A stretch of 64,000 nt of DNA, from NCBI RefSeq assembly GCF_020193575.1, contig NZ_JADYVD010000004.1, forward strand, positions 1-64,000. Reading direction: 5' to 3'. The notes under the pieces were generated by a model, which was not told the DNA's origin, did no database searches, and saw only the letters and a program-made list of their open reading frames with translations. Within the stretch, counting starts at the first letter, position 1. Each line of letters opens with the position of its first letter. Shown here piece after piece: positions 24,900 to 33,522 of the stretch. The translations under genes were made by a program, and so were the position numbers. The stretch is from Ensifer sp. IC4062 (GTDB lineage Bacteria > Pseudomonadota > Alphaproteobacteria > Rhizobiales > Rhizobiaceae).

Positions 24900-25943
24900 A
24901 TGGCAACGATAGTCGACAACAATGCTTTTCGAAATCTTGGGCTGAAGCATCCCCTCATTGTCGCGCCGATGGCGGGCGGCCCCTCATCGCCTGAGCTTGT
25001 GGCGGCAGCGTCAGCCGCAGGCGCGCTGGGGTCAGCCGGTGCGGCGTATTCAAGTCCGGAGGAGATCGAAAAATTCGCCGCTCAAGTTCGTCAATGCACC
25101 GATCGGCCCTTTGCGATCAACCTCTTCATTCCCCGCCCGATCCCCCAGATTGATCCCGGCACGGTTGAGCGAGCATTCGCAGCCACCGCCAAGTACCGCG
25201 CCGAACTCGATCTGGCGCCGGCGCCCTTCTCGGGACCGTATGCGGAAGACTTCGATGCACAGTTCGAGGCGGTCCTCCGGGTCCGACCGCCTGTCTTCAG
25301 CTTCGTCTTCGGACTGCTTTCGGCCGAGCATTTGCGCGCCGCGCGACGGGTTGGCATGCTGCTGATCGGCACTGCCACAACGCCGGAGGAAGCGCAGTTC
25401 CTTGAAGAAAGCGGTGTCGATGCGATCACACTTCAGGGCTCCGAGGCCGGCGGTCACCGCGGCATCTTCGATCCCGAAGCTCCAGACAGCGAACTCGGCA
25501 TTCGGCAACTGCTGGGACAGAGCATAAAGAAGATACGGGTTCCGTTGATCGCGGCGGGCGGAATCATGACCGCTGACGACATTCGCGGTGCGCTTGCGGG
25601 GGGAGCCCAGGCGGTGCAGATGGGCACGGCTTTCCTCGCGACCGCCGAAGCGGGCACCTCCGGTCCCTACCGGTCGAAGCTTCTGGAACCCACACGAACG
25701 ACGCGGACGACACGAGCCTTTTCGGGTCGCCTGGCACGCGGGATCGAGAACCGCTTCATGGACGAAATGAACGCCGAGGCAATCATGCCCTTTCCCGCGC
25801 AGAACAAGTTCACGCGCGACATCAGGGGTGCGTCGGCGGCAAGCGGTTCGGCGGATTTGCTGTCGTTGTGGGCCGGCACCGGTCAAGGAGATCTATGGCA
25901 GGGCCCGGCATCCGAACTGATCGACCAACTCTTCTCGAAATGA
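24900..25943 (+). CDS. Nitronate monooxygenase-like FMN enzyme
   Basis: 347 residues of the NPD (2-nitropropane dioxygenase/FabK-like) TIM-barrel family. FMN-site motifs are PLIVAPMAGGPSSPELVAA (~19-37), LQGSEAGGHRG (~180-190) and AAGGIMTADDI with ALAGGAQAVQMGTAFL (~220-246). The ATG at 24900, with GGAGGAG upstream, gives the normal family start; the longer frame from 24831 adds untypical residues. It would oxidise nitronates or act as an enoyl/quinone reductase. It shares a direction with the LysR-SDR-tautomerase set and is probably part of that pathway. Confidence 0.88.
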   Translation: MATIVDNNAFRNLGLKHPLIVAPMAGGPSSPELVAAASAAGALGSAGAAYSSPEEIEKFAAQVRQCTDRPFAINLFIPRPIPQIDPGTVERAFAATAKYRAELDLAPAPFSGPYAEDFDAQFEAVLRVRPPVFSFVFGLLSAEHLRAARRVGMLLIGTATTPEEAQFLEESGVDAITLQGSEAGGHRGIFDPEAPDSELGIRQLLGQSIKKIRVPLIAAGGIMTADDIRGALAGGAQAVQMGTAFLATAEAGTSGPYRSKLLEPTRTTRTTRAFSGRLARGIENRFMDEMNAEAIMPFPAQNKFTRDIRGASAASGSADLLSLWAGTGQGDLWQGPASELIDQLFSK

Positions 25944-25998
25944 AGGGACAGTGGGGACGCGCTTGCCCATCCGCTGTCTGGCTGGGCGAACCCGACGG

Positions 25999-26766
25999 TC
26001 ACAGGCAGGTCGTGATTCCGCCGTCGACATAAAGCGTGTGTCCATTGACGAAGGATGATGCATTGCTGGCGAGGAAGACGGCCGCTCCGACGAGTTCATC
26101 GACCTCTCCCCAGCGCGCCGCTGGCGTTCGCTTTTCCAGCCACGAAGAGAATTCCTCGCTGTCGACAAGCGCCTGGTTCAAGGGTGTCTTGAAATAGCCC
26201 GGCGCAATGGCGTTGACCTGCAAGCCATGTTTCGCCCAGTCCGCGCACATGCCGCGCGTCAGGTTTTTCACCGCACCCTTGGTGGCCGTATAGGGGGCGA
26301 TGCCCGGGCGCGCGAGCTCGCTCTGCACGGAGGCGATGTTTATTATCTTGCCCGCTCCGCGCTTGATCATGTGCCGGGCGACTGCCTGACCGGTGCTGAA
26401 GACGCTGGAGACATTCGCCTTCAACAATTGCTCCCAGCGGTCGGCCGGGAAATCTTCGAGCGGCGTGCGGAACTGCGTGCCGGCATTGTTGACCAGGATG
26501 TCGATCGGCCCGATATCCCGCTCGATCGCGTCGACCCTGTTCCTGACTGCATCGTGATCGGTGACGTCGAAGTCGGAAACCTTCACGTCATGTCCGGCGT
26601 CCCGCAGTGCCTTGGCTGCACTCTCCAGCTTCGAGCGGTCCCGGCCATTGAGCACGACCGCGGCACCGTGCTCGGCGAGACCGCGTGCCAGCGCGTAGCC
26701 GATGCCCTGCGACGAGCCGGTGATAAGGGCACGCCTACCTGTGAGGTCAAAAAGCGGGAAAACCAT
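25999..26766 (-). CDS. SDR, gluconate 5-dehydrogenase-like
   Basis: 255 residues. It begins MVFPLFDLTGRRALITGSSQ, typical of the IdnO/Gno group. It has TGSSQGIG, NNAG, Ser in IASVQS, and YTATK with the catalytic Tyr and Lys, and ends with GHTLYVDGG. The ATG at 26766 is chosen because AGGAG lies 9 bases before it; upstream in-frame starts at 26787 and 26808 lack a good site. It would interconvert gluconate and 5-ketogluconate or a similar polyol. It converges with the nitronate monooxygenase gene. Confidence 0.85.
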   Translation of the reverse strand: MVFPLFDLTGRRALITGSSQGIGYALARGLAEHGAAVVLNGRDRSKLESAAKALRDAGHDVKVSDFDVTDHDAVRNRVDAIERDIGPIDILVNNAGTQFRTPLEDFPADRWEQLLKANVSSVFSTGQAVARHMIKRGAGKIINIASVQSELARPGIAPYTATKGAVKNLTRGMCADWAKHGLQVNAIAPGYFKTPLNQALVDSEEFSSWLEKRTPAARWGEVDELVGAAVFLASNASSFVNGHTLYVDGGITTCL

Positions 26767-27000
26767 AGCTTCATTCTCCTGCGCCATCGCGCCTAACTGT
26801 CCGTGCAACTTGCCCTATTCAATGCGCGCTGCAGACTCCCGTTAGCCTTCGTCCACGAGCACCTTTACACGGCGTACAGCTTGTGAACATGACAACCGGC
26901 TTCGCGCATTTGACTGTAAAGGCGGGGCCGCACTGCTTCAACAACCGACAAATTCCCTCCCGCACACCAGCATTGTTGCTTCAGGAAAACACTGGAATGT

Positions 27001-28200
27001 TCAGGCTGGGTTCGACAGCCGGTCCACGATCATGTCCGCGATCGGCATCGCCGAAGTTGCTGCCGGCGACGGGGCATTGCAGACATGCAGCATGCGCCGT
27101 GTGTCGAGGAAGATGAAATCCTGAACCAAGGAGCCGTCTCGCCCGACGGCCTGCGCCCTGATGCCGGCCTGCATCGGCTGCAGGTCCTCCAGGCACAGGG
27201 AGGGGCAGTACTTCTGGGATGCGCGGAGGTAGCGGGTCTTGAAGACGGAATCCATCATCTCCTGAACGCCGGATCTCCAGTTCTTGGCGATGGTTCGCCA
27301 AAAGCCGGGAAAGCTTACGTAGGAAAGCACGTCCCGCGGCGAAACGGAGCCCTTGCGGTACCCTTCGCGGGAAAAGCCCAGGACCGCATTTGGGCCTACG
27401 GTCAACCTTCCGTCGATCATCGGCGTGAGGTGAATGCCGAGGAAGGGAAGTCCCGGATCGGGCACGGGATAAATCATGGCGTGCACCAGCCCCTCTTTCT
27501 CGCGCACCACCTGATAGTATTCGCCCCTGAATGGCACGATCTTGTGCTCCGGGCGCAAACCCGCTAGGCGCGCCAGTCTGTCAGATTGCAGACCGGCACA
27601 GGCAACAACGCGCCCCGCGGTGAGCGTGCGCGCCTTGAGGCCGATCTCTACCGCATTCGCGCACTCCTTGAGGCGCTCAACGGAACTGCCGAGCAGTAGT
27701 GTGCCGCCCCTGCCCACGAAATCATCGACCAGCTTGCGCAGCACTAGGCCATAGTTGACGATCGCGGCTGCCGGAACAAAAAGAGCCTTCGTTCCCGCGA
27801 TATGCGGCTCGCGCTCGGAAATTTCGGCCTTCGAAAGACTTTCGGCGACAATCCCGTTGACCTTGGCGCGCTCGGCAAGCGCGTCGAGCCGCTGCTCTTC
27901 GAGCGGAGAGGTCGCGACGATCAACTTGCCGCGCTCCTCGTAGGGGATGTTCTGCTCGTTACAAAATGCCTTCGTCCGGCGCTCTCCCTCGGCACAAAGG
28001 CGCGCTTTGAGACTGCCTGGGGCATAGTAGATTCCCGAGTGGATCACGCCGCTGTTGCGGCCGGTCTGATGCAAGCCGAGCGAGGGTTCCTTTTCGACAA
28101 GCACCACGCCCGCGCCGGGATAGCGCAGCAGCAGCGCCCGCGCTGTGGCTACGCCAACGATTCCTCCCCCAACCACACAGTAATCGTACTGCACCGACAT
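27001..28200 (-). CDS. lhgO: L-2-hydroxyglutarate oxidase (LhgO)
   Basis: A 399-residue FAD enzyme of the DAO family that oxidises L-2-hydroxyglutarate to 2-oxoglutarate, passing electrons to the quinone pool or oxygen. The dinucleotide site YDYCVVGGGIVGVATARALL (~4-23) and HQTGRNSGVIHSGIYYAPGS (~45-64) are hallmarks of LhgO. The C-terminal MQAGIRAQAVGRDGSLVQDF is also typical. I start at ATG 28200; a GTG at 28224 is possible. It is probably a metabolite-repair or lysine/glutarate catabolism enzyme. Confidence 0.9.
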   Translation of the reverse strand: MSVQYDYCVVGGGIVGVATARALLLRYPGAGVVLVEKEPSLGLHQTGRNSGVIHSGIYYAPGSLKARLCAEGERRTKAFCNEQNIPYEERGKLIVATSPLEEQRLDALAERAKVNGIVAESLSKAEISEREPHIAGTKALFVPAAAIVNYGLVLRKLVDDFVGRGGTLLLGSSVERLKECANAVEIGLKARTLTAGRVVACAGLQSDRLARLAGLRPEHKIVPFRGEYYQVVREKEGLVHAMIYPVPDPGLPFLGIHLTPMIDGRLTVGPNAVLGFSREGYRKGSVSPRDVLSYVSFPGFWRTIAKNWRSGVQEMMDSVFKTRYLRASQKYCPSLCLEDLQPMQAGIRAQAVGRDGSLVQDFIFLDTRRMLHVCNAPSPAATSAMPIADMIVDRLSNPA

Positions 28201-28427
28201 CAATTTCGTTGCCCCGATTCCCACCTCAGGCGTTGCCGCGGCCGCCGACTCTAGTCGTGATCACCTGCCCACCTGAGTATGACTATCTGAGAAATGGACG
28301 CAATCACAGGCGGGATCGGGATGCTCATGTCGGCTGCAACTGCCAAGCGCAGCTAGGTAGCGACACAAAGCCCGGCCCGGCCGCGCATCCAAGAGGTTGT
28401 GGGCGTTCTGAAGACCGATGGAACGCG

Positions 28428-29102
28428 TCAGCGATCAAGCCGGTGCAGCGACATCCGCCCGTCATCGCCGAGGCGAGCTTCGACGCCCGCGTAGTGCGCG
28501 AGCGTGGGATGAGTCGTGTCGGCGGCCGCGACATGGGCGCCGGTGATGACCGCGACTTCCGCCCCCGCGGCCCTTCCTGCAAGAATGCCGGCCGGCGCGT
28601 CCTCGAAGACGAGGCAGTCCTCTGCGCTGACGCCGAGCCTTCCGGCCGCAAGAAGGTAGCCTTGCGGGTCGGGTTTGCCTGCCGATACATCTTCACCGGT
28701 TATCATGAGCCGCGGCGTCGGTATCCCTGCAGCGGCAAGACGGCGAACGGCGAGTTCGAGCGGCGCCGACGTGACAATCGCCCATTTCTCTGGTGGCAGG
28801 GAGTTCAGAAAAGCGATGGCGCCCGGAATTTCGACGATACCCTCGACGTCCGCGATTTCCGCTGCTGCCAGTTCGCGCGCTTCATGTTCGGCGTCGACAG
28901 CGAGGCCCAATGTGCGGATGACATCGGCAGCGCGCACGCCATGCATGGACTTCATCAGCATTTCGTGATCGACCCCATTGCGAACTGCCCAGGCGCCCCA
29001 GACCCTTTCGATGACGGCCATCGAGTTGAGCAACGTTCCATCCATGTCGAACAAAAGGGCGGCAAAGCTTTTCGTGAAAAGCGGCGAATTCAAATGAACC
29101 AA
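28428..29102 (-). CDS. HAD-family sugar phosphatase
   Basis: 224 residues, haloacid dehalogenase class I. Motif I FDMDGTLLNS (~18-27) carries the nucleophile and acid Asp. A helical cap follows at ~30-90. Motif II is VTSAPLELA, motif III K is in SAGKPDPQGY, and motif IV FEDAPAG binds Mg. The closest kinds are glycerol-1-phosphatase/2-deoxyglucose-6-phosphatase-like enzymes; the exact substrate is unknown. It is flanked by LhgO downstream and a hairpin repeat upstream. Confidence 0.88.
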   Translation of the reverse strand: MVHLNSPLFTKSFAALLFDMDGTLLNSMAVIERVWGAWAVRNGVDHEMLMKSMHGVRAADVIRTLGLAVDAEHEARELAAAEIADVEGIVEIPGAIAFLNSLPPEKWAIVTSAPLELAVRRLAAAGIPTPRLMITGEDVSAGKPDPQGYLLAAGRLGVSAEDCLVFEDAPAGILAGRAAGAEVAVITGAHVAAADTTHPTLAHYAGVEARLGDDGRMSLHRLDR

Positions 29103-29195
29103 GCCAGTCCCCTAAAATGATGGAAGCGAGCGACGGGCGCACAAGTATAGCCTTGCGCACTGCAGCACAATCCTCGTTCACGCGGATATGACTAC

Positions 29196-29295
29196 TGCAT
29201 ATTTCCCTAAAATCGTACCCGATCTAAGAGCACAACAGCAATAATTCAAAGTGCTATAGCCTTTGCGTGTCTGATAGGACGGGCGGCGCTGCGCC
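29196..29295 (+). repeat. Dispersed rhizobial hairpin repeat, copy 2
   Basis: TGCATATTTCCCTAAAATCG at 29196-29215 begins the element. ATTCAAAGTGCTATAGC follows at 29243-29259, and the GCGTGTCTGATAGGACG..CGGCGCTGC hairpin ends it. The distal end touches the stop of the phosphatase gene on the minus strand. Confidence 0.7.
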
Positions 29296-29957
29296 TAGCC
29301 GTCTACGCTCTCGGCGACGAGAAAGCCGATCGGGCCGCCCGGCTTATCGTCGTCGAAGACGGCGCAGGAAAGCACGCCGCCGAAAACAACTCCGGAATCG
29401 ACATTCGTCCGATTGCCTACTGTCCTGGGATTGCTTCGGCTCGGCGTATGTCCATGGCACAGATGCTTGCCCCAATAGTCGCCGGAATGGTTCGACGGCG
29501 TTCTGATCCAAAGCAGGATATCGTCCCCCTGCTGGTCCAGCGGAACATTCTCGTCGACCCCCGCATGCGCAAAAATGCGATATTGATCAACGATAATTGA
29601 CGGCCTCTCCGCCATCCAGACGAGATGGCTCAAGGGTATTGCCCCGCCATAGGATGCCATAGTCTCGTCGCCGCCGTTCATGAGCCACGTGCTCATCTCG
29701 GCATGGCCTCTTCGCGCGGCCAGCAGCATTTCTTCGTGATTGCCCTTGAGGGTTAGCCATTCCCAGCCGGGCTTCGTCGGCCCCGCCATTATACGCTCGA
29801 CTACACCGCGGCTCTCGGGCCCCCTGTCAATCAGATCGCCGAGAAATATGATCCTGCCGCTCGGCACCGCGGATTCGATACTTGCCAGCAACGCTTCTAG
29901 CTGAGCCAGGCACCCGTGAATGTCACCGACTGCGAAGGTAAGACGTCGGGCATTCAT
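29295..29957 (-). CDS. PPP-family metallophosphoesterase (Ser/Thr phosphatase-like)
   Basis: 220 residues with the calcineurin-like signatures in order: FAVGDIHGCLAQLEALL (GDxHG), FLGDLIDRGPESRGVVE (GDxxDRG), and LKGNHEEMLL (GNHE), followed by FAHAGV and CHGHTPSR metal-ligand histidines. These bind two metals in an enzyme resembling PrpA/PrpB or ApaH-type phosphatases. The ATG at 29957 is used because the fold starts there and AGGAG lies 10 bases upstream; the 37-residue extension to 30068 would overlap the repeat. Its target, whether protein or nucleotide, is unknown. Confidence 0.88.
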   Translation of the reverse strand: MNARRLTFAVGDIHGCLAQLEALLASIESAVPSGRIIFLGDLIDRGPESRGVVERIMAGPTKPGWEWLTLKGNHEEMLLAARRGHAEMSTWLMNGGDETMASYGGAIPLSHLVWMAERPSIIVDQYRIFAHAGVDENVPLDQQGDDILLWIRTPSNHSGDYWGKHLCHGHTPSRSNPRTVGNRTNVDSGVVFGGVLSCAVFDDDKPGGPIGFLVAESVDG

Positions 29958-30019
29958 GCATTGGATCTCCTGCACTCGTCCAGAGCGGCGCTCTCCGCTG
30001 GATGATCGAACGTCGCCGC

Positions 30020-30122
30020 TGCATGTTTCCTTAAATCGTGGTCGACTAAGTATAAAAACATGCCGCAACTCAAAGTGCTACAGCGACCTTTGTGCGTCTG
30101 AAAAGACGCACGGCGCTGCAGT
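30020..30122 (+). repeat. Dispersed rhizobial hairpin repeat, copy 3 (best preserved)
   Basis: TGCATGTTTCCTTAAATCG starts the element and AAAACATGC closes the first arm. AACTCAAAGTGCTACAGCG follows at 30066-30084, and then a two-part hairpin: GTGCGTCT (30092-30099) pairs with AGACGCAC and the outer CTACAGCG with CGCTGCAG. A small structured RNA or a transcript-end element is possible. Confidence 0.75.
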
Positions 30123-30204
30123 GGTGAGGGCTGCCAAATGCGGTGGCGCCGGTTGTGGGGCACAAGCCCTAGCGCATATTCTTCGCGAAGAGAATCCGAA
30201 TTCT

Positions 30205-30260
30205 TCAAAATACGCAGAAACTCAAAATGTTACAGCAGCCTTCTCAAGTCCTGTGAAGCC
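30205..30260 (+). repeat. Dispersed rhizobial hairpin repeat, copy 4 (degenerate)
   Basis: AAACTCAAAATGTTACAGCA (30218-30237) matches the core of the other copies, but the following hairpin is changed (TTCTCAAGTCCTGTGAAG). It lies just past the stop of the small protein gene at 30263, only ~85 bases from copy 3. Confidence 0.5.
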
Positions 30261-30262
30261 CC

Positions 30263-30718
<456 letters not shown>

Positions 30719-30801
30719 TCAGGTGCGTATTTGTTTCTCGAGTCTATCAGATTTGCAGGTCAGCCGACAGCTTCGCCTAAAGACTGCTGTTCACCCTTGC
30801 G

Positions 30802-32508
30802 TCAGAGGACACCCGAAGCCGGATCAGCAATCAATTGGCTGTCGACGGCGTGGTATCCGGGCGCAGTTTTTCGTGGATCGGGCCGCGTGCACGAGGCGAA
30901 CGCGTCGAGCGCGCGGTTGTAGACCTTGGTCTCCACATCCATCATTCCAAGCACCGTGTGGAACAGATTGTCATGCGATCTCGGTTGATCGCTCTCCTTT
31001 GCAAGACAGTGTGTATCGACCCCCATCGCCGCCTGGTACGGTTTGGAGAACCAAGCGACGAAGGGTACCTGGGTCTGCTCCTTGGGCGCGATGGCATAGG
31101 GCGCGCCGTGGAGATAAATGCCGTTCTCGCCGAGCGACTCGCCGTGATCCGACATGTAGATCATCGCACCGGCGATACGATCCTGATGCTTTTCCAAAAG
31201 CTTCGCGACGCTTGCGAGAACGTGGTCGGTGTAAAGGATGGTGTTGTCATAGGCGTTGACGATCTCAGCGGTTGTGCAACGCATCAGCTCGGGTGTGCGG
31301 CAATCGGGGGTGAAGCGGCGGAACGCCTCAGGATAGCGCAAATAATAGGACGGCCCGTGGCTGCCGAGCTGATGCAGGACGATGACGCTGTTTCCAGTCG
31401 TGGCGCCGAGCTTGCGATCCAACTCATTGAGGAAGATTTCATCAAGGCATTCGCCCTTGCTGCACAGTGGGCTGTTCTTCTGCTTCGTCATGCTGGCGAA
31501 GCTGATGAGGTCGGCGATACCTTTGCTGCCGGTGTTGTTGTCCCACCAGCTCACGGATACACCGGCGTGAGTGAGGACGTTGACGAGGTTTTCGGTCGAG
31601 CGCGCCTTCCAGTCGCTGTATTCGTCATGGGGGTAGACCGAAAACATGCAGGGCAGCGAGACGGCCGTCGCCGTGCCGCAGCTTGTCGTATTGGGATAGC
31701 TGACGACACCAAGCGCCTTCAGCTCCGGATTGGTCTCGCGGCCGTAACCGTCGAGCGAAAAGTTCATCGCCCGGGCCGTCTCCCCGGCAACCACGACAAC
31801 GACCACCGGCTTTCCGGCTTGTGCAATACGATCACCTTGGTGTGCGTCGGTGCCCAGTGGTTGGACAACGAGATTGCGTTCCCGATAGGTCGACAGGCCG
31901 TAGCGTGCCGCCGCGACAAGCGGCCCGGTGGGATTGAACCTTTTCATCAGATCCGTGTGCTCGCGCAACACATAGGCGTACGTGGCGAAGTTCGAATAGA
32001 TGAGGCCGCCGGCTGCAAAGAGCGCTACGGTCACGAAAAGAAGATTAACGGCGAACTTTGACAGAAAGCGACGGTGACGAATCTTGATCCACGCCACGAC
32101 GAGGGAGGGAACCAGGGCATAGACCACCAGGTGCTGCACAAGACTGTCTGTCAGGAGATGGCCGGCCTCGGCCTGCGTCGTAACGGCGGCGTTGCCGATC
32201 ATGTCCCTGTCTATAACGACACCGAATGTATCGGCGAAGTAGGAAGCGGAAGCCGATACCAGGATGAAGAAGATCAGTGCCGGCTTCATCAGATATTTCA
32301 GTGACATGGGGATCAGTATGGAAAACAGCGCCAGGTAGAGCGCCGCGCCGAAGACTAGCAGGCTCAGTTTCGAAGTACCGAAATAGCGCTCCGCATGAAC
32401 CCAAAAGGAATTATTGGTTGCCAGAAGCAAGTAGGCGGCGGCTATGGCGCTCAAGGCTACGCTGCCGATCTCGGGCCGGCGAATTCTTGAAAAGGTCAAA
32501 ACACTCAT
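30802..32508 (-). CDS. eptA: Phosphoethanolamine transferase (EptA-like)
   Basis: A 568-residue inner-membrane enzyme that transfers phosphoethanolamine from phosphatidylethanolamine to lipid A. Five hydrophobic helices lie within residues ~14-175. A periplasmic sulfatase-fold domain then has the Zn ligand/nucleophile Thr244 in VVAGETARAMNFSLDGYGR, the TSCGTATAVSLPCMFS segment, and the zinc-binding MSDHGESLGENGIYLHG near the end. Start ATG 32508 is chosen because the first helix follows it; the longer frame to 32676 is unlikely. It is divergent from an OmpR/HK pair, a PmrAB-like layout that implies control by membrane stress or cationic peptides. Confidence 0.9.
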   Translation of the reverse strand: MSVLTFSRIRRPEIGSVALSAIAAAYLLLATNNSFWVHAERYFGTSKLSLLVFGAALYLALFSILIPMSLKYLMKPALIFFILVSASASYFADTFGVVIDRDMIGNAAVTTQAEAGHLLTDSLVQHLVVYALVPSLVVAWIKIRHRRFLSKFAVNLLFVTVALFAAGGLIYSNFATYAYVLREHTDLMKRFNPTGPLVAAARYGLSTYRERNLVVQPLGTDAHQGDRIAQAGKPVVVVVVAGETARAMNFSLDGYGRETNPELKALGVVSYPNTTSCGTATAVSLPCMFSVYPHDEYSDWKARSTENLVNVLTHAGVSVSWWDNNTGSKGIADLISFASMTKQKNSPLCSKGECLDEIFLNELDRKLGATTGNSVIVLHQLGSHGPSYYLRYPEAFRRFTPDCRTPELMRCTTAEIVNAYDNTILYTDHVLASVAKLLEKHQDRIAGAMIYMSDHGESLGENGIYLHGAPYAIAPKEQTQVPFVAWFSKPYQAAMGVDTHCLAKESDQPRSHDNLFHTVLGMMDVETKVYNRALDAFASCTRPDPRKTAPGYHAVDSQLIADPASGVL

Positions 32509-32779
32509 CTCCAACGACGAACAGATCAAAGCGCTGCCGAAGCGCACCAGCTGTCCTTGGCGGCATGCAGCCGAATCGCCGCCGCGTCTCAAGTCAGTCG
32601 GCAGTACCGTGGGCAAGCTGTCGAAGTCCTGTCGGGAGATTGCGGAGGCGAGCGACGAGGAGCTCGGCGCCCGCATTTTGCGGCATAACGATGCGCTCGA
32701 CGAGGATCATGACCCGTCGCGGATCCCATCATGGTGCTTGCCGGCGTGCATGCAGCTCCGGCCATTTTCGAAAGTTGGC

Positions 32780-32803
32780 ACCTCAAGGAAAACCTCATAT
32801 ATG
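32780..32803 (+). promoter_or_regulatory. Possible response-regulator box before the PmrA-like gene
   Basis: ACCTCA occurs twice with a 12-base period (32780-32785 and 32792-32797), directly before a TATATG that could be a -10 box. Tandem half-sites at about one helical turn are typical of OmpR-family binding and could serve autoregulation. The rest of the 339-base divergent gap (32509-32847) shows no gene. Confidence 0.3.
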
Positions 32804-32847
32804 GTCGATGGTGACCGGTCGAAAGAAGGCTTTATCCAGGAACCCGT

Positions 32848-33522
32848 ATGCGCCTCCTGCTCGTGGAAGACAGTCCCCGCCTCATCGAGCTCGTGGGAGA
32901 GACGATGCGTGACGCCGGCTGGCGACTTGATGCGGTCTCGACACTTCACAATGCCGAGGCGGCAATCTCCGCACGGGAACACGATCTCGTGCTTCTCGAT
33001 CTTGGGCTGCCGGACGGTGACGGTCTCGACCTCTTGAAGTGGGTCCGGCATGAGCGTCCCGGACTTCCGGTGTTGATAATTACCGCTCGAGGGTCGGTCG
33101 ATGAGCGCATCATGGGGCTCGACGCCGGCGCCGACGACTATCTCGTCAAACCTTTCCATCATCGCGAATTGCTCTCGCGCTGCCGGGCCATGCTGAGGCG
33201 CAATCCGCATGCGATACAGCCAGTATTGGAGGCGGGTGCCCTACGTTACGATCCGGCCACGGCCGACCTTACCTGTGACGGCGCCGTCGTGCCCCTGCCT
33301 CCGCGCGAGCGCTCGCTGATGGAGATCCTGATGCGCGAGGTTGGCCGCGTCGTTCCGAAGCGCCGGCTGGAGACGGCGCTTTCGGAATACGGGCAAGAAA
33401 TCAGTTCAAACGCATTGGAGCTTGCCGTCTCCAGGGTGCGTAAACGACTGCAGCCGCTCAAAACCGGAGTGCAGATCGAGACCGTGCGTGGAATTGGTTA
33501 CCTGCTCAGGGCGGGTTCATGA
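32848..33522 (+). CDS. OmpR-family response regulator (PmrA/QseB-like)
   Basis: 224 residues. The receiver opens MRLLLVEDSPRLIELVGETM, with phospho-Asp51 in LVLLDLGLPDGDG, Thr in IITARG and Lys in LVKPF. A winged-helix domain lies at ~130-220 (LPPRERSLMEILMREVGRVV, SNALELAVSRVRKRL, VRGIGYLL). The sequence resembles the PmrA/QseB/TctD group. It overlaps the kinase gene by 4 bases (ATGA). Divergent placement with eptA makes that gene the likely target. Confidence 0.92.
   Translation: MRLLLVEDSPRLIELVGETMRDAGWRLDAVSTLHNAEAAISAREHDLVLLDLGLPDGDGLDLLKWVRHERPGLPVLIITARGSVDERIMGLDAGADDYLVKPFHHRELLSRCRAMLRRNPHAIQPVLEAGALRYDPATADLTCDGAVVPLPPRERSLMEILMREVGRVVPKRRLETALSEYGQEISSNALELAVSRVRKRLQPLKTGVQIETVRGIGYLLRAGS

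Noticed and set aside
5419-26808. Whole 5-27 kb region as a recently acquired genomic island
   Set aside because: The gene content is accessory and partly decayed, but no integrase, attachment repeat or clear base-composition break was seen, so island status is not supported.
30835-32061. 408-codon open frame on the plus strand opposite the eptA-like gene
   Set aside because: It is an antisense shadow of a clear transferase gene in high-GC DNA; its translation has no recognisable domain.
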